A DNA stretch of 64,000 nt from Cricetomys ansorgei (GCA_026225945.1 JAMJFZ010001258.1:15728001-15792000), one strand, 5' to 3'; positions 57,401 through 63,701 are shown, counted from the first letter of the stretch. Notes: a model not told the origin generated them from the sequence alone. Made by a program: numbers and translations.

Positions 57401-57635
57401 ATTCCCCTTTATAAGGGCTCCGTACTCATGACCTCGTCACCCACCTAAGACCTCATTTCCCAGTACTGTTACATCAGGGATTAGCATGTCAGCATAAGAC
57501 TTTTGGGGGACACAAACATTAGTCTATAGCAATCTAGGTTCTCTGAAATTAGGTTAAGATAAAAATAAACTTCTTCAAATGAGCTATTCCTTTTCCTTCC
57601 AACAGGAGGCGCAAGCTGTTTGGGAGAACCTGTAA
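28311..57635 (+). CDS. Pkd2l1: Polycystin-2-like 1 cation channel (TRPP family), complete
   Basis: Calcium-permeable non-selective channel of the plasma and ciliary membrane. The family is known from sour-taste cells (with Pkd1l3) and CSF-contacting neurons. Fifteen coding exons: 28311-28533, 29033-29146, 48685-48812, 49189-49442, 50653-50877, 51048-51276, 52137-52307, 52451-52632, 52925-53045, 54270-54368, 54538-54659, 55892-56018, 56527-56645, 56883-57006 and 57606-57635. Every junction is GT/AG and the phases close, giving 755 residues (mouse about 760). Domains by residue: S1 about 88-108; extracellular polycystin domain to about 330, with NQS, NAS and NGT sequons; S2 about 345-366; S3 about 382-405; S5 about 472-495; filter LGD 517-519; S6 about 534-556; EF-hand loop D642-E653; C-terminal coiled coil about 706-738. 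Oddities are the 19.5-kb intron 2 and a stop that removes the longer human C-terminus. Confidence 0.97.
29033..29146 (+). CDS. Pkd2l1: Pkd2l1 coding exon 2 (S1)
   Basis: 114 bp between a CCCTTAG acceptor and a GTGAGT donor. It encodes [20 protein letters not shown] and most of the first transmembrane helix ([13 protein letters not shown]). Ends in phase 1; the next exon is 19.5 kb away. Confidence 0.95.
30955..31115 (+). mobile_element. MIR SINE
   Basis: TTACCATGTGGGGACCCTGG, TGCTTAACTTCTTTGAATCT and CAGTTTCCCCTTCTGTACC are MIR core. Confidence 0.7.
32150..32240 (+). mobile_element. B1 SINE, 5' part, sense
   Basis: CATCTTTAATCCCAGCACTT, GGGAGGCAGAGGCAGGAGGA, then truncated. Confidence 0.85.
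33300..33465 (-). mobile_element. B3-type SINE, antisense
   Basis: TCCACCATCTGGGCTCTAGG, GACCAGACTCAGGTTGTCAG and GCTGAGCCGTCCCTCCAAGC. Confidence 0.75.
33690..33870 (+). mobile_element. Probable MIR SINE
   Basis: TACTTCAATCTCCTTGAGCC and AAATACTTAATGCCTGCATT resemble MIR. Confidence 0.4.
34165..34392 (+). mobile_element. B2/B3-type SINE, sense
   Basis: GAGGTGGCTCAGCAGTTAAG (A box), GGGTTCAATTCC (B box) and a CACATAAAATAAAGATAAAT tail. Confidence 0.9.
34655..35046 (+). repeat. Common rodent dispersed repeat, copy 2
   Basis: Starts TGGCTATTTTATGTCAGCTC, includes TATTGTGGGTGGTACCACCC and GCTATAAGAAAGCAGGCTAA, and ends AACAGAAACCCTAACACAGA. Pkd2l1 intron 2. Confidence 0.75.
35770..35852 (-). 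mobile_element. ID-like SINE, antisense
   Basis: GAGTGAGCCCAGGGCCCTAT and GGCTCCATCCTCAGCC. Confidence 0.5.
36630..36880 (+). mobile_element. RSINE1/B4-type SINE, sense
   Basis: GGCTGGGAGGATGGCTTAGC, ACACGGCAGCACACACCCGC and TGAGAGTCCATCTCAAAA. Confidence 0.7.
36992..37034 (+). repeat. (CA)n microsatellite
   Basis: About 20 CA units. Confidence 0.95.
38022..38140 (+). repeat. (TTCC)n microsatellite
   Basis: Imperfect TTCC/CTTC array, pyrimidine only on the plus strand. Confidence 0.95.
38141..38285 (-). mobile_element. B1-like SINE, antisense
   Basis: TAGATAGGGTCTCATGTAGC, GATGACCTTGAACTCCTGAT and ATTACAGGTGTGGATCACC. Confidence 0.65.
39565..39790 (+). mobile_element. B2/B3-type SINE, 3' part, sense
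   Basis: GAGGACCAGAGTTCGATTCC, CAGCACCCAGATCAGGTGGC and an AATAATAAAAATATAT tail. Confidence 0.8.
39800..40130 (-). mobile_element. L1 ORF2 fragment, antisense
   Basis: AAGACTTTGATCCATTTCGA and TTGATTTCTGTACAAGGTGA are antisense L1 ORF2 signatures. Pkd2l1 intron 2. Confidence 0.65.
40380..40582 (-). mobile_element. B3-type SINE, antisense, with (TG)n
   Basis: (TG)n at 40395-40434, then GGTCGAACTCCCACCACCAG and GCTAAGCCCTCTCACCAGCC. Confidence 0.75.
41455..41610 (+). mobile_element. Possible MIR SINE
   Basis: GCTGCATTTGAATCCTGGCT and GGTTGGAAAATGGGGCTCCT resemble MIR. Confidence 0.45.
42130..42225 (+). mobile_element. Possible MER5-like fragment
   Basis: CAGTGGCTTTCCACAAC, GCATCAGGAGCCCTTATTAG and GAGCCCCACCC follow MER5 order. 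Confidence 0.4.
42400..42562 (-). mobile_element. B1 SINE, antisense
   Basis: TCTCAAGACAGAGTTTCTCC, CCTGGCCTCGAACCCAGAGT and GGTGCTGAGATTAAAGGAGT. Confidence 0.9.
42956..43190 (+). mobile_element. Poly-A and B2/B3-type SINE, sense
   Basis: Poly-A at 42956-42977, then GCCTGGAGAGATAGTTCAGT, GACCAGAGTTCGATTCTCAG and GTCAGGTGGCTCACAACCAC. Confidence 0.88.
43243..43375 (+). mobile_element. B1 SINE, sense
   Basis: TTCCAGCACTTGGGAAGCAG and TTCCAGGCCAGCCCGACCTA; followed by poly-C and (CA)n. Confidence 0.75.
43905..44135 (-). mobile_element. B3-type SINE, antisense
   Basis: GTGCTGAGAACTGAGCCTGC and CACTAAGCCGTCTCTCCAAC. Confidence 0.75.
44350..44450 (+). mobile_element. ID-type SINE, sense
   Basis: GGGGCTGGGCCTGTAGCTCA, then GTGGGTAGACC (A box), GTTCAATTCTCAGCACTG and an A-rich tail. 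Confidence 0.8.
44466..44640 (+). mobile_element. Diverged B1-like SINE, sense
   Basis: GGGATGGTGATGTGCACCTG, TTCTAGATCAGCCTTATTTA and a (CAAG)n tail. Confidence 0.6.
45125..45325 (-). mobile_element. B3-type SINE, antisense
   Basis: GAAGTCAGAGGACAGCTTGT, TGGGAATTGAACTCATGCCA and ATTTTCCCAGCCC. Confidence 0.8.
45446..45495 (+). repeat. (TG)n microsatellite
   Basis: About 22 TG units with one interruption. Confidence 0.95.
45530..46350 (-). mobile_element. Old L1/HAL1-type sequence, antisense
   Basis: TGATCTCCAACTTCATCCAT, ACATTGTAGTTTTAGTTTTA-like text and AAACTCTTCATGTATTCTGG follow antisense L1 order. Strongly diverged. Pkd2l1 intron 2. Confidence 0.5.
46850..47012 (+). mobile_element. 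B1 SINE 3' part with (TAA)n tail
   Basis: GTGAGTTCAAGGCCTGCCTG, GAGACCCTGTCTCAAAAACA, then (TAA)n to about 47012. Confidence 0.8.
47096..47490 (+). repeat. Rodent dispersed repeat with internal poly-G expansion
   Basis: TTCTACTCCTGTGAAGAGAC at the start and CAACAAGGCCACACCTCTTA to CTCAAACCACCACA at the end. A run of about 21 G lies at 47299-47319, near the position of the CAGAGA expansion in the other copy. Confidence 0.75.
47722..47878 (-). mobile_element. B1 SINE, antisense
   Basis: GTTTTTCAAGACAGTTTCTC, GTAGCCCTGGCTGTTCTGGA and GCATGCTCCACCATGCCTGG. Confidence 0.9.
48685..48812 (+). CDS. Pkd2l1: Pkd2l1 coding exon 3
   Basis: 128 bp; acceptor GATCTAG, donor GTGAGT. It completes S1 (LTYGM) and enters the extracellular polycystin domain ([17 protein letters not shown], then [17 protein letters not shown]). 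Phase 0 at its end. Confidence 0.96.
49189..49442 (+). CDS. Pkd2l1: Pkd2l1 coding exon 4 (polycystin domain)
   Basis: 254 bp; acceptor GGTCCAG, donor GTGAGT. Extracellular domain with [20 protein letters not shown], a VRNASCVV sequon next to a cysteine, and [19 protein letters not shown]. Ends in phase 2 inside the Ala codon of NGTAW. Confidence 0.97.
50354..50572 (-). mobile_element. hAT-type DNA transposon remnant (URR1-like), copy 3
   Basis: Inverted orientation: starts CAGTGGTTCTCAACCTTCC and ends ACAGGTTGAGAACTG with near-perfect terminal inverted repeats. Lies in Pkd2l1 intron 4, about 80 bp upstream of exon 5. Confidence 0.9.
50653..50877 (+). CDS. Pkd2l1: Pkd2l1 coding exon 5 (polycystin domain)
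   Basis: 225 bp; acceptor CCCCTGCAG, donor GTGAGC. Encodes [34 protein letters not shown] and the conserved [19 protein letters not shown] segment of the polycystin/TOP domain. Phase 2 at both ends. Confidence 0.97.
51048..51276 (+). CDS. Pkd2l1: Pkd2l1 coding exon 6 (S2, start of S3)
   Basis: 229 bp; acceptor TTCACAG, donor GTGAGG. Encodes [20 protein letters not shown], then S2 ([20 protein letters not shown]) and the beginning of S3 ([11 protein letters not shown]). Phase 0 at its end. Confidence 0.97.
51640..51835 (-). mobile_element. B3-type SINE, antisense, Pkd2l1 intron 6
   Basis: Degenerate (TG)n/(GCATGCGT)n, then GCAGAAGACATCTTATGGGA, CCACCATGTGGGTTCACCTG and CCGAGTCATCTCCCTGGCC. 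Confidence 0.8.
52137..52307 (+). CDS. Pkd2l1: Pkd2l1 coding exon 7 (S3-S4)
   Basis: 171 bp; acceptor GTGACAG, donor GTACTG. Completes S3 ([19 protein letters not shown]) and carries the S3-S4 loop and S4 start ([20 protein letters not shown]). In phase 0 at both ends. Confidence 0.97.
52451..52632 (+). CDS. Pkd2l1: Pkd2l1 coding exon 8 (S4-S5)
   Basis: 182 bp; acceptor CCCTTACAG, donor GTGTGT, which is weaker than its neighbours. Encodes the S4-S5 linker ([20 protein letters not shown]), S5 ([20 protein letters not shown]) and the start of the pore region ([15 protein letters not shown]). Confidence 0.96.
52925..53045 (+). CDS. Pkd2l1: Pkd2l1 coding exon 9 (selectivity filter and S6)
   Basis: 121 bp; acceptor TCTCAG, donor GTGAGG. 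Carries the pore helix and LGD filter ([17 protein letters not shown]517-G518-D519) and S6 ([17 protein letters not shown]). The segment after the filter reads AINNANR, where mouse and human as recalled read AIDNANR, an Asp-to-Asn change at residue 526. Confidence 0.96.
53440..53680 (-). mobile_element. B3-type SINE, antisense, Pkd2l1 intron 9
   Basis: CCTGGATCTGGAGTTACAGA, GCTGGGAACTGAACCCTGAC and GAACCATCTCTCCAAGGCC. Confidence 0.92.
54083..54245 (+). mobile_element. B1 SINE, sense, abutting the exon 10 acceptor
   Basis: TGGGCATGGTGGCGCATGCC, GTTCAAGGCCAGCCTGGTCT and an A-rich tail ending about 25 nt before Pkd2l1 exon 10. Confidence 0.9.
54270..54368 (+). CDS. Pkd2l1: Pkd2l1 coding exon 10
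   Basis: 99 bp; acceptor ATCCTTTAG, donor GTGACC. Encodes the end of S6 ([18 protein letters not shown]) and the start of the cytosolic C-terminus. A B1 SINE tail ends about 25 nt upstream of the acceptor. Confidence 0.96.
54538..54659 (+). CDS. Pkd2l1: Pkd2l1 coding exon 11
   Basis: 122 bp; acceptor CCCTTTCAG, donor GTGAGC. Encodes [20 protein letters not shown] and a stretch ending [13 protein letters not shown], the helical linker before the EF-hand. Confidence 0.96.
55128..55142 (+). repeat. Poly-G run
   Basis: Short G-only tract after AAAGG in Pkd2l1 intron 11. Confidence 0.8.
55398..55525 (-). mobile_element. Diverged B1-like SINE, antisense
   Basis: TTGAGTTGGGTCTCACTTTA, GGCTTCAGCCTCCCAAGTAC and CACCGTGCTCAGG. 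Confidence 0.6.
55892..56018 (+). CDS. Pkd2l1: Pkd2l1 coding exon 12 (EF-hand)
   Basis: 127 bp; acceptor TTCCTTAG, donor GTGAGC. Contains a canonical EF-hand loop [12 protein letters not shown] (residues 642-653) with acidic residues at loop positions 1, 3, 9 and 12. Confidence 0.96.
56140..56300 (+). mobile_element. MER5-like hAT remnant
   Basis: TAGTGGTTTTCAAACTGCTG, AGCCTGGAGAGCCTTTAAA and CTTGGGCC follow MER5A order. Pkd2l1 intron 12. Confidence 0.6.
56527..56645 (+). CDS. Pkd2l1: Pkd2l1 coding exon 13
   Basis: 119 bp; acceptor CCCGACTAG, donor GTATGT. Encodes [19 protein letters not shown] and a Gly-rich stretch ending [11 protein letters not shown]. Rapidly evolving linker before the coiled coil. 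Confidence 0.93.
56883..57006 (+). CDS. Pkd2l1: Pkd2l1 coding exon 14 (coiled coil)
   Basis: 124 bp; acceptor CCACACAG, donor GTGAGT. Encodes the heptad-like oligomerisation helix [20 protein letters not shown] and [15 protein letters not shown]. In the family this coiled coil forms trimers. Confidence 0.95.
57190..57530 (+). repeat. Ancient mammalian dispersed repeat
   Basis: CAGAAATATATTTTTCACAG, GATCAAGGTGCTGACAGATT, TTCTCATATGGTGGCAGGAA and GGGGGACACAAACATTAGTC. I recognise the repeat pattern from mammalian genomes but do not assign a name. Pkd2l1 intron 14. Confidence 0.65.
57606..57635 (+). CDS. Pkd2l1: Pkd2l1 terminal coding exon 15 with early stop
   Basis: Acceptor TTCCAACAG, then EAQAVWENL and TAA. 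The recalled mouse end is WENLYNPS and the human end is about 45 residues longer. The same frame continues after the stop with recognisable similarity to the human tail, interrupted by a further stop. Confidence 0.9.
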   Translation, partial: EAQAVWENL

Positions 57636-58177
57636 CCAGTTCTAGTTGTCACTTAGCATCCTTGGGAGTCCATGGTCATCAAGAGAATGGAACAGGGATC
57701 CTAAAGCATCAGGCAGAAAGTTCCTCTCTCTCTGCCTTCCCAGAAGCCTCTTCTCCATATGCACTCTACTGTAGGGAAGCATGTTTCACGATAGCTGCTG
57801 TGGAATCCTACCCTGTATCTGGCCTTTTGAGGCAATGTTTTTGTGTGTAGCTGGGCAGCATGCTTAGGCTTGTCTCTTGCTGTTTCTGTGTATAGTCACA
57901 CAGCTCTGTAAAATTGCAGTTCCTACCTGGCGTCTCACTCGCTGTGCATTTACTTCTGCTGTAGTGATTAACATCAATAACAAGAAAAAGGAAGAGACAG
58001 CAATGACTCCCCTGAAGCACCCAGACACCCATGATCAGTCAAAAGGTAGAAGCCCAAAGACTGGACAGAGGATGTGTTCTCCTACTTTCCAGTAAATCCT
58101 ACTCTTATCCTGCGTGTGTCTAGAGATCTGCCATTGGCATGAATGAGTGTGTGTCTCATGAGATCTTCTCTTCCCCT

Positions 58178-58260
58178 GTGGAGTTTGCCTGTAAGAGTGA
58201 AAAGGAAGCCTTAGAGGAGGGTAGACTCTTGTGTGGTGAGATTCCAACAGAGGAGTTAAG
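58178..58260 (+). pseudogene. Fossil of the human-type PKD2L1 C-terminal coding sequence
   Basis: In one frame this reads VEFACKSEKEALEEGRLL then CGEIPTEEL. The human PKD2L1 tail as I recall it includes YKREEEALEERRL then SRGEIPT. The shared EALEE, RL and GEIPT in the same order, just downstream of the rodent stop, indicate an old coding segment now in the 3' UTR. The human sequence is from memory. Confidence 0.65.
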
Positions 58261-58496
58261 AGGGACGCCCTCCAAAGGTGAAGTCAATGAAGGCTTTTCC
58301 GGAAGAGCCTGCCTTCTGATTCCAATGTTCTAACAAATACCTGAAACCGAGCAGACTTGAAACCTGGAAACAGAAACAGAACCTGAAGGGGATCAGGCAA
58401 GGAAATGGTATCTGGATTCACTGATCTTTGGACTAATATGTTGTGGTCTCTGATTCTATTCATCATAGGACAGCTTGGGGTTCCAAGGTGAATATC

Positions 58497-58502
58497 AATA
58501 AA
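58497..58502 (+). promoter_or_regulatory. Pkd2l1 polyadenylation signal AATAAA
   Basis: Canonical hexamer about 860 nt after the Pkd2l1 stop, followed by a GT/T-rich stretch (TCTTATGTTTGCTTCTGGGG) that suits a downstream element. Confidence 0.7.
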
Positions 58503-58800
58503 ACTCTTTAGAAAACCAGGTCTTATGTTTGCTTCTGGGGTTATAGAGAGAAGACAGAAGGCTAGAAATGTAAGACATTCATGTGCACTCTCTGATAGAT
58601 ACAGAGTGGGAACCATGCCAATGTCAAGGTGCTTGGCTGTCCCAGGGGTCTTGAAATAAGCCCTGGCTCATAGTAATGTTTGAAATGGTGGATACTATGA
58701 TTACTCTGTAGAAAAGAGTGGAGACAAGGTACCTAGGGAGAATCAGCCCTCAGAAAGGAGACAGTCAGGTTAGGAAGGCTTGAAGGTAGGGGCAGCTGTG

Positions 58801-58837
<37 letters not shown>

Positions 58838-59640
58838 CAAAAGCAAGAATGGATAAAGAATAACCACAAATAAGACAAATTCTTACACTAATATTTGGGA
58901 TGCTCAGGAGTCTGCATCCTGAACACTCTTACACACCTCCCCTTCCCTCTCCTGTGACCGTCATTCCCCCACACTGTACCTTCCGTTGCTCCGCACGGTA
59001 CATCTTATTCAATCCCTTCCCTCACACCTCTTCTCACATCTCATGAAGTATCCATAAACCTAAGAGACTTGCGCAACAACTAAATACAATCAAGATAACC
59101 AAGGGTGTCAACTACGATGGAAGCTCTCTTCAAGAAAAATCCTTTCAATTAAACTGCAGTAGGGGCTATCTTGCAGTTTAAGAATCAACTGACTCTTGCA
59201 TCTTAAGAGTCAGCAATTTGCTATAAACCCAAGGCTTGTTCGGGAAAGGGAAGGGAGAGACTATTTAGGAGCAAGAATCAAGGTCGAAAGCTTGTGGGAG
59301 ACACCTTGCAAAAGCATGGATCCCCTGAGCAGTTCTTTCATGAGTAAAACACGTCACGGGTGCTGGTGTTTGGGAAGAAGGTCACATATCTCCAACAGCC
59401 AGCTGACAAGTTATGGGTCTACTCTGGGTCCACTACCCAAGACAGGCTGCAGCTGGTACAAGCCAAGTGACCAAGAGTACTGCTGCCCGAATGAACGCAT
59501 CTTTAACACCAGATTCCGTGATTCTCAGCAACGGGTTGATTCACAACAGCCTGTCTGAGCTTCAGTTTCGGCTTCACGCTCGCACTTCGATACAAGGTCA
59601 CTAACTGAGGCGTGACTCAGACAAGACTAGCCAAGCCAGG
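58503..59640. other. Pkd2l1-Bloc1s2 intergenic spacer
   Basis: About 1.1 kb with a (TG)n tract at 58804-58834 and otherwise unique sequence. ORFs in it have no recognisable domain. Confidence 0.6.
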
Positions 59641-59743
59641 GGGCTGCGAGCGCGGCGGGGCGGGGCGGGGCGGGGCGGGGGGGGGGGCACTCGCGGTGCG
59701 CACGCGCAGACGTCCCAGAACCGGAAGCGGCGTTGAGCCGGGC
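59640..59743 (+). promoter_or_regulatory. Bloc1s2 CpG-rich promoter with NRF1 and ETS sites
   Basis: TATA-less, GC-rich. It contains a perfect NRF1 palindrome TGCGCACGCGCA at 59697-59708, GACGTC at 59709-59714 and an ETS core CCGGAAG at 59721-59727. All lie within 50 bp of the start codon, typical of a housekeeping promoter. Confidence 0.8.
59657..59687 (+). repeat. (GGGGC)n tract, G-quadruplex-capable
   Basis: Four GGGG runs separated by single C, then eleven consecutive G. It meets a strict G-quadruplex pattern and lies about 60-90 bp upstream of the Bloc1s2 start. Confidence 0.85.
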
Positions 59744-59798
59744 ATGGCGGCGGCTGCAGAGGGCGTCCCAGCGACGCGACGTGAAGAGCCGGCTCGAG
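59744..59798 (+). CDS. Bloc1s2: Bloc1s2 coding exon 1
   Basis: ATG with good context (GGCATGG) and MAAAAEGVPATRREEPAR, then donor GTACTA. The start agrees with the family N-terminus and lies inside the CpG-rich promoter region. Confidence 0.95.
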
Positions 59799-61711
59799 GT
59801 ACTACCTTCATGGATGGAGATGAAGCTGGTGGGGGGCTGGGTCGGGATGCAGGAGCGCCTGCACCCGTCTGGCGCGTCAGGACACTGAGATGGAGGTCAC
59901 GGGGACGGAGTTGGCGGCTCAGGTGGGCAACTGCGGAGGGGTGGGGGCTTGAGATTATGGCAGGTGGAGAACGAAGGTGAGCGCCTGAGCGCCGATCGGG
60001 AGGGGCGTAGGAAGAGTCCGCTCTGGCCGGGTAAGGTCTGGGTGTAGGACATTTACTCACCCCCATCCACCGCCGTACCTTGGCCAGATGATGCTGCGGT
60101 GGAGACGGCTGAGGAGGCGAAGGAGCCCGCCGAAGCTGACATCAATGAGCTCTGCCGGGACATGTTCTCCAAAATGGCCACATACTTGACTGGGGAGCTG
60201 ACAGGTGAGGCGCCTTCCTGGCTGATCCCGGTCGTCCAGTTGCGTTTGGCTCCGCAGAAACCTGAGAGGTGCTTTAGCAGCCCCTGTCAATGGCTGAATG
60301 GGAGGAAAAGAGTCCCCTCCCCCCCATTCTTTCTCTAGGGAAGCTCACGAACCATTTTAGAAACACAAATCCTCAGGCCTCAGTAACACAGCTAACAACA
60401 AGGATTCCGCACTATTAGTCAAGAAATGCCTCCCCGGGGGAGGTGTATCTTAAACATGACTGTGAAGGAAATGGAGACGGGGGAGACGATACAATTAGTA
60501 AAAGAGCTGGAATAAGCCAGCCATTTGATTAGAACAGAAGGTTGAAGATTTGATGATCCACCCTTGGGACAGGGTTAGATTTTAGTTCGGTGTGGGTGTG
60601 CCTGCACTGTGTCTGTGTATGAGGCAGAGTCAGAAAGCGGAGTCTGGGCTATGCTGACTGTTGTAAGAACTTGTCCACTTCTCTGGAATTAAAAAAAAAA
60701 TTACACTTACTTTGTGTGTGTGTGTGTGTGTAAACGAATACTCATAGGACAACTTGTGAGAGTTGTTTCTCTTCTACCATGTAGGCCTGGAGGATCACAC
60801 GCATATCTTCTTCAGGCTTGGTAGCAAGTGTCTCTACCAGCTGAGCCATCTCACAGCCCCCACCCCCAGAAAGTTTCTGTGAGCTCAATTTGTGAACCAG
60901 AATCTGTGAGGAAAGGCTCAGTGGAGAAGTTGGAGCGTTGCAAGTCACCAATTCATCGGCCTGATGATTCATTTAGTTTTGAGCAAGGGAAACCAAGTAG
61001 GAAAAATAATATTTATGGGTTCTCTCTGCACATTCTAAAGATTTGGCAATAGTAACTTAACAGTTTTTTCAGGGCTTTACTTGACTAGTTTTGCAGCCTT
61101 TTAAAAAGACTGTATGACTTGGTTTGTTTTCACTACTTTGTTGATTTCTCCCCTTTAGCTTTGTGTCCTTTGCCATTTAGTATTTTTCTTTTACTGTTGT
61201 TTTTTTTTTTTCATTTATCATTTAGAAATGGTTTTCTGTACCAGTGCCTTAAAACTAGGCCGAGAGGAAGCACATTCCTCTGTGGAAGTGAATGATTTCC
61301 TTGCATGTTTATTCTGTAAATACTTGTATTACTTCGTCATTCACATTCTTTTGCTGGCTTCCAAGTGTGTGGCCCTTGTTGTAGAGAGGCTATTGTTTGA
61401 TAGGGGTGAGAGAGCAAATGTGGAGGAGGGAGACCAGGAACAGAGAGTCATGGGAGTCTGAGTTCTGGAAAGTGAAGACATACAAAGAGTGAAATGAAGA
61501 GTTATGAATGCGAGCACATTGCAGAAGTGGACTTCTCAGGGTTTGTTGGAAGTGGGCATTGAGCGGCCTGAGATACTTGTGAGGTGTGGGTTGGACCATC
61601 AGCCGAAATAGGGAAGCTGAAAAGAGGAACCATGTTTCTGTGGGAAACTGTTTCAGTTTTTGGCTTGACTGTAGGGGGTTTTTCTTTTAAAAGGGGGTGT
61701 GGGCATGGTTG

Positions 61712-61744
<33 letters not shown>

Positions 61745-63701
61745 CATTTGGGTCTGAGCTCTGTATCTAAGCTTTCAAACCTATGTAACTGTTACTTTCT
61801 CTGGCAACTTGACTCCGCCCCTCTGTTCCCAGCTGAAAGATTTCTAACTTGTACCATTTTTAAACCTCAGTTGGCTCAAAGAGTTAAGAAGGAAAGGAAC
61901 TGAAAAGAAACAAAAGAGAGAAACCTTTACAGCCCTTCTCTGGCTGTCTTAATCTAAGCCTGGGGAACTGAACTAACTACCTCACCCTGGGTCAGCTTCT
62001 CCTGGCATGGCAATTACCGAGAAAGATCCAAGTTGTAACTTTTCTAAAACCCCAGTTAGTCTACTTTATCTGAGCCTTATTTCTGCCTGCTTTCCCTATC
62101 GTCAGCTTTTGTGCTCTCTCTTTCCTACGGCAACTGCCATTCCAACAGTCACTCTCCCTCTTATACCTTCCTCCAAGCTGTTCCCAGAAGTCCAAGGGGC
62201 ACGGAACCACAAGGGGGAGGGGATTTTCTTTGGCAAAGTTTTATTCTACACTTGACTGTGGTTATTACTGAAACACCCAGGTGGGTGTTCTCAAGACACT
62301 CAAGTACCTTGTGCATATGGGTCCAGAGCTCAGAGACGGGTCCTTGCAGAAGAGGCGCTGGCATCGTGTGGTGTAGGTGGAGGCTACACAGAATGACATT
62401 GCCAAGGAGTTTACAAGTAGACCACTTAAGGGCCTAGACTGACATCACAGGAAACGGAGCAGTTCATTTTGAATTGCTGGGGATTGAACCCAGGGCTTTG
62501 CTTATGCGACGTGAGTGCTTTGTCCAGTGAAATATATTTGCAGTTCCAAATAGTTTCTTTTTAGATAATTACTTAATTTCTCACCAATTGTCATTCTTAC
62601 CTTTTTAAAGAAAAAATTTTAATGCATTACTTTAGTGCACGCCTGTGCACGTGTATGTGGCCAGGAGCCCATGTGCGGAGGTTGGAGGACAGTTTCGGGT
62701 GTCAGTTCTCTCCTTTCACCATTTGGGTTCTGGGGACTGATGGTTCCACATCATGGGGACTTGAATTCTGGAGGGAGAAGTAGAAGGATTCCTAGGATTT
62801 GCAGGCCAGCCTAGCTAAATTGGTGAGCTCCAATACCAGTGAGAAATCTTGTCTCAAAATAATAAGGTGAATAGCAATTGAGAAAGGATACAATTGACCT
62901 CCAGCCTGCACTAACCTACGTACACACACACACACACACACAAACACAAACACTAGTTGACACCAATATACACACACTTGTGTATTTAAGTTATATCTAG
63001 TTGATGCTATATATATTATGATGAAATCCTCTAAATTATATATATTATTATAATATATTTCATATAATATACAAATCTTTTACTATCTCTATATATTTTT
63101 ATCTTATTTTTTTCTGAGACAGGGTTTCCTTGTGTAGCCCTGACTATCCTGGAACTCACTCTGTAGACCAGGCTAGCCTGAAACTCAGAGATCCACCTGC
63201 CTCTGCCTCATGAGTGCTGGGATTAAAGGCATGTGCTACCACCACCCGGCTTATATTTTTTATGCTACAGAGGTACTAAGACTGTATCACCTATATTTTC
63301 TTGGACATGAATTTGCCATTTTCTTTTCTAACCATGACACAAAGTCTTCTGACCTTGTTTCGTTTAGTTTGCAGATTGCTGCCTCTGTTTCTACTTAGAT
63401 TTTGAGGATATATAGGCTAAGTATAAATACCACAGATTGAAAGTGGGCTGCTCTTTTAACATTCCCTGGAGCTCTCCCTTGAACTTCTATATTCCCTCCC
63501 TGAACTCCTTTGACCTAAAATTCTGCACCCCAGTAACTGCAGTCAAATCCTAAAGGCACCTGTCTTCTGTTTATTTTAAAGCCACCAGTGAAGACTATAA
63601 ACTCCTGGAAAATATGAACAAGCTAACAAGCTTGAAGTACCTTGAAATGAAGGATATTGCTATAAACATCAGTAGGAACCTAAAAGACTTAAACCAGAAA
63701 T
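59744..63701 (+). CDS. Bloc1s2: BLOC-1/BORC complex subunit 2, exons 1-3 (3' end off window)
   Basis: Subunit 2 of BLOC-1 (biogenesis of lysosome-related organelles) and of BORC (lysosome positioning), a small cytosolic coiled-coil protein. Exons 59744-59798, 60088-60204 and 63582-63701 have GT/AG junctions and all end in phase 1. They give 97 codons of about 142-143. The translation begins MAAAAEGVPATRREEPAR and continues through INELCRDMFSKMATYLTGEL and YKLLENMNKLTSLKYLEMK to NISRNLKDLNQK, nearly identical to mouse and human. The remaining helical C-terminus lies beyond the right edge. It is in tandem with Pkd2l1 and has its own CpG-rich promoter. Confidence 0.97.
60088..60204 (+). CDS. Bloc1s2: Bloc1s2 coding exon 2
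   Basis: 117 bp; acceptor TTGGCCAG, donor GTGAGG. Encodes DDAAVETAEEAKEPAEAD and INELCRDMFSKMATYLTGEL, the start of the conserved helical region. Confidence 0.97.
60690..60862 (-). mobile_element. B3-type SINE, antisense, Bloc1s2 intron 2
   Basis: (TG)n, then TTCTCTTCTACCATGTAGGC, GGTAGCAAGTGTCTCTACCA and GCTGAGCCATCTCACAGCCC. Confidence 0.85.
62466..62550 (-). mobile_element. ID-like SINE, antisense
   Basis: TTGCTGGGGATTGAACCCAG then GGCTTTGCTTATGCG is the reverse of an ID B box. Confidence 0.65.
62922..62942 (+). repeat. (CA)n microsatellite
   Basis: About ten CA units. Confidence 0.9.
63106..63252 (-). mobile_element. B1 SINE, antisense
   Basis: TTCTGAGACAGGGTTTCCTT, TGTAGACCAGGCTAGCCTGA and GTGCTGGGATTAAAGGCATG. 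Bloc1s2 intron 2. Confidence 0.92.
63582..63701 (+). CDS. Bloc1s2: Bloc1s2 coding exon 3
   Basis: 120 bp; acceptor ATTTTAAAG (short pyrimidine tract), donor GTGAGT. Encodes SEDYKLLENMNKLTSLKYLE and MKDIAINISRNLKDLNQK, almost invariant in mammals. Confidence 0.97.

Larger units (their letters stand above)
57636..58520 (+). other. Pkd2l1 3' UTR
   Basis: Sequence from the stop codon to just past the AATAAA signal at 58497-58502. It contains remnants of the ancestral human-like C-terminal coding sequence at 57636-57700 and 58178-58260. Confidence 0.7.
60205..63581 (+). other. Bloc1s2 intron 2
   Basis: 3.4 kb between GTGAGG and TTAAAG. Holds the B3 above, a poly-T of about 32 at 61711-61742, an ID-like SINE, a (CA)n and a B1. 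60,870-62,460 is otherwise unique, with no exon seen. Confidence 0.8.

Noticed and set aside
58139..58333. Independent small gene downstream of Pkd2l1
   Set aside because: Part of its translation aligns with the human PKD2L1 C-terminal tail as recalled and it lies before the Pkd2l1 poly(A) signal, so it is better read as 3' UTR containing an old coding remnant.
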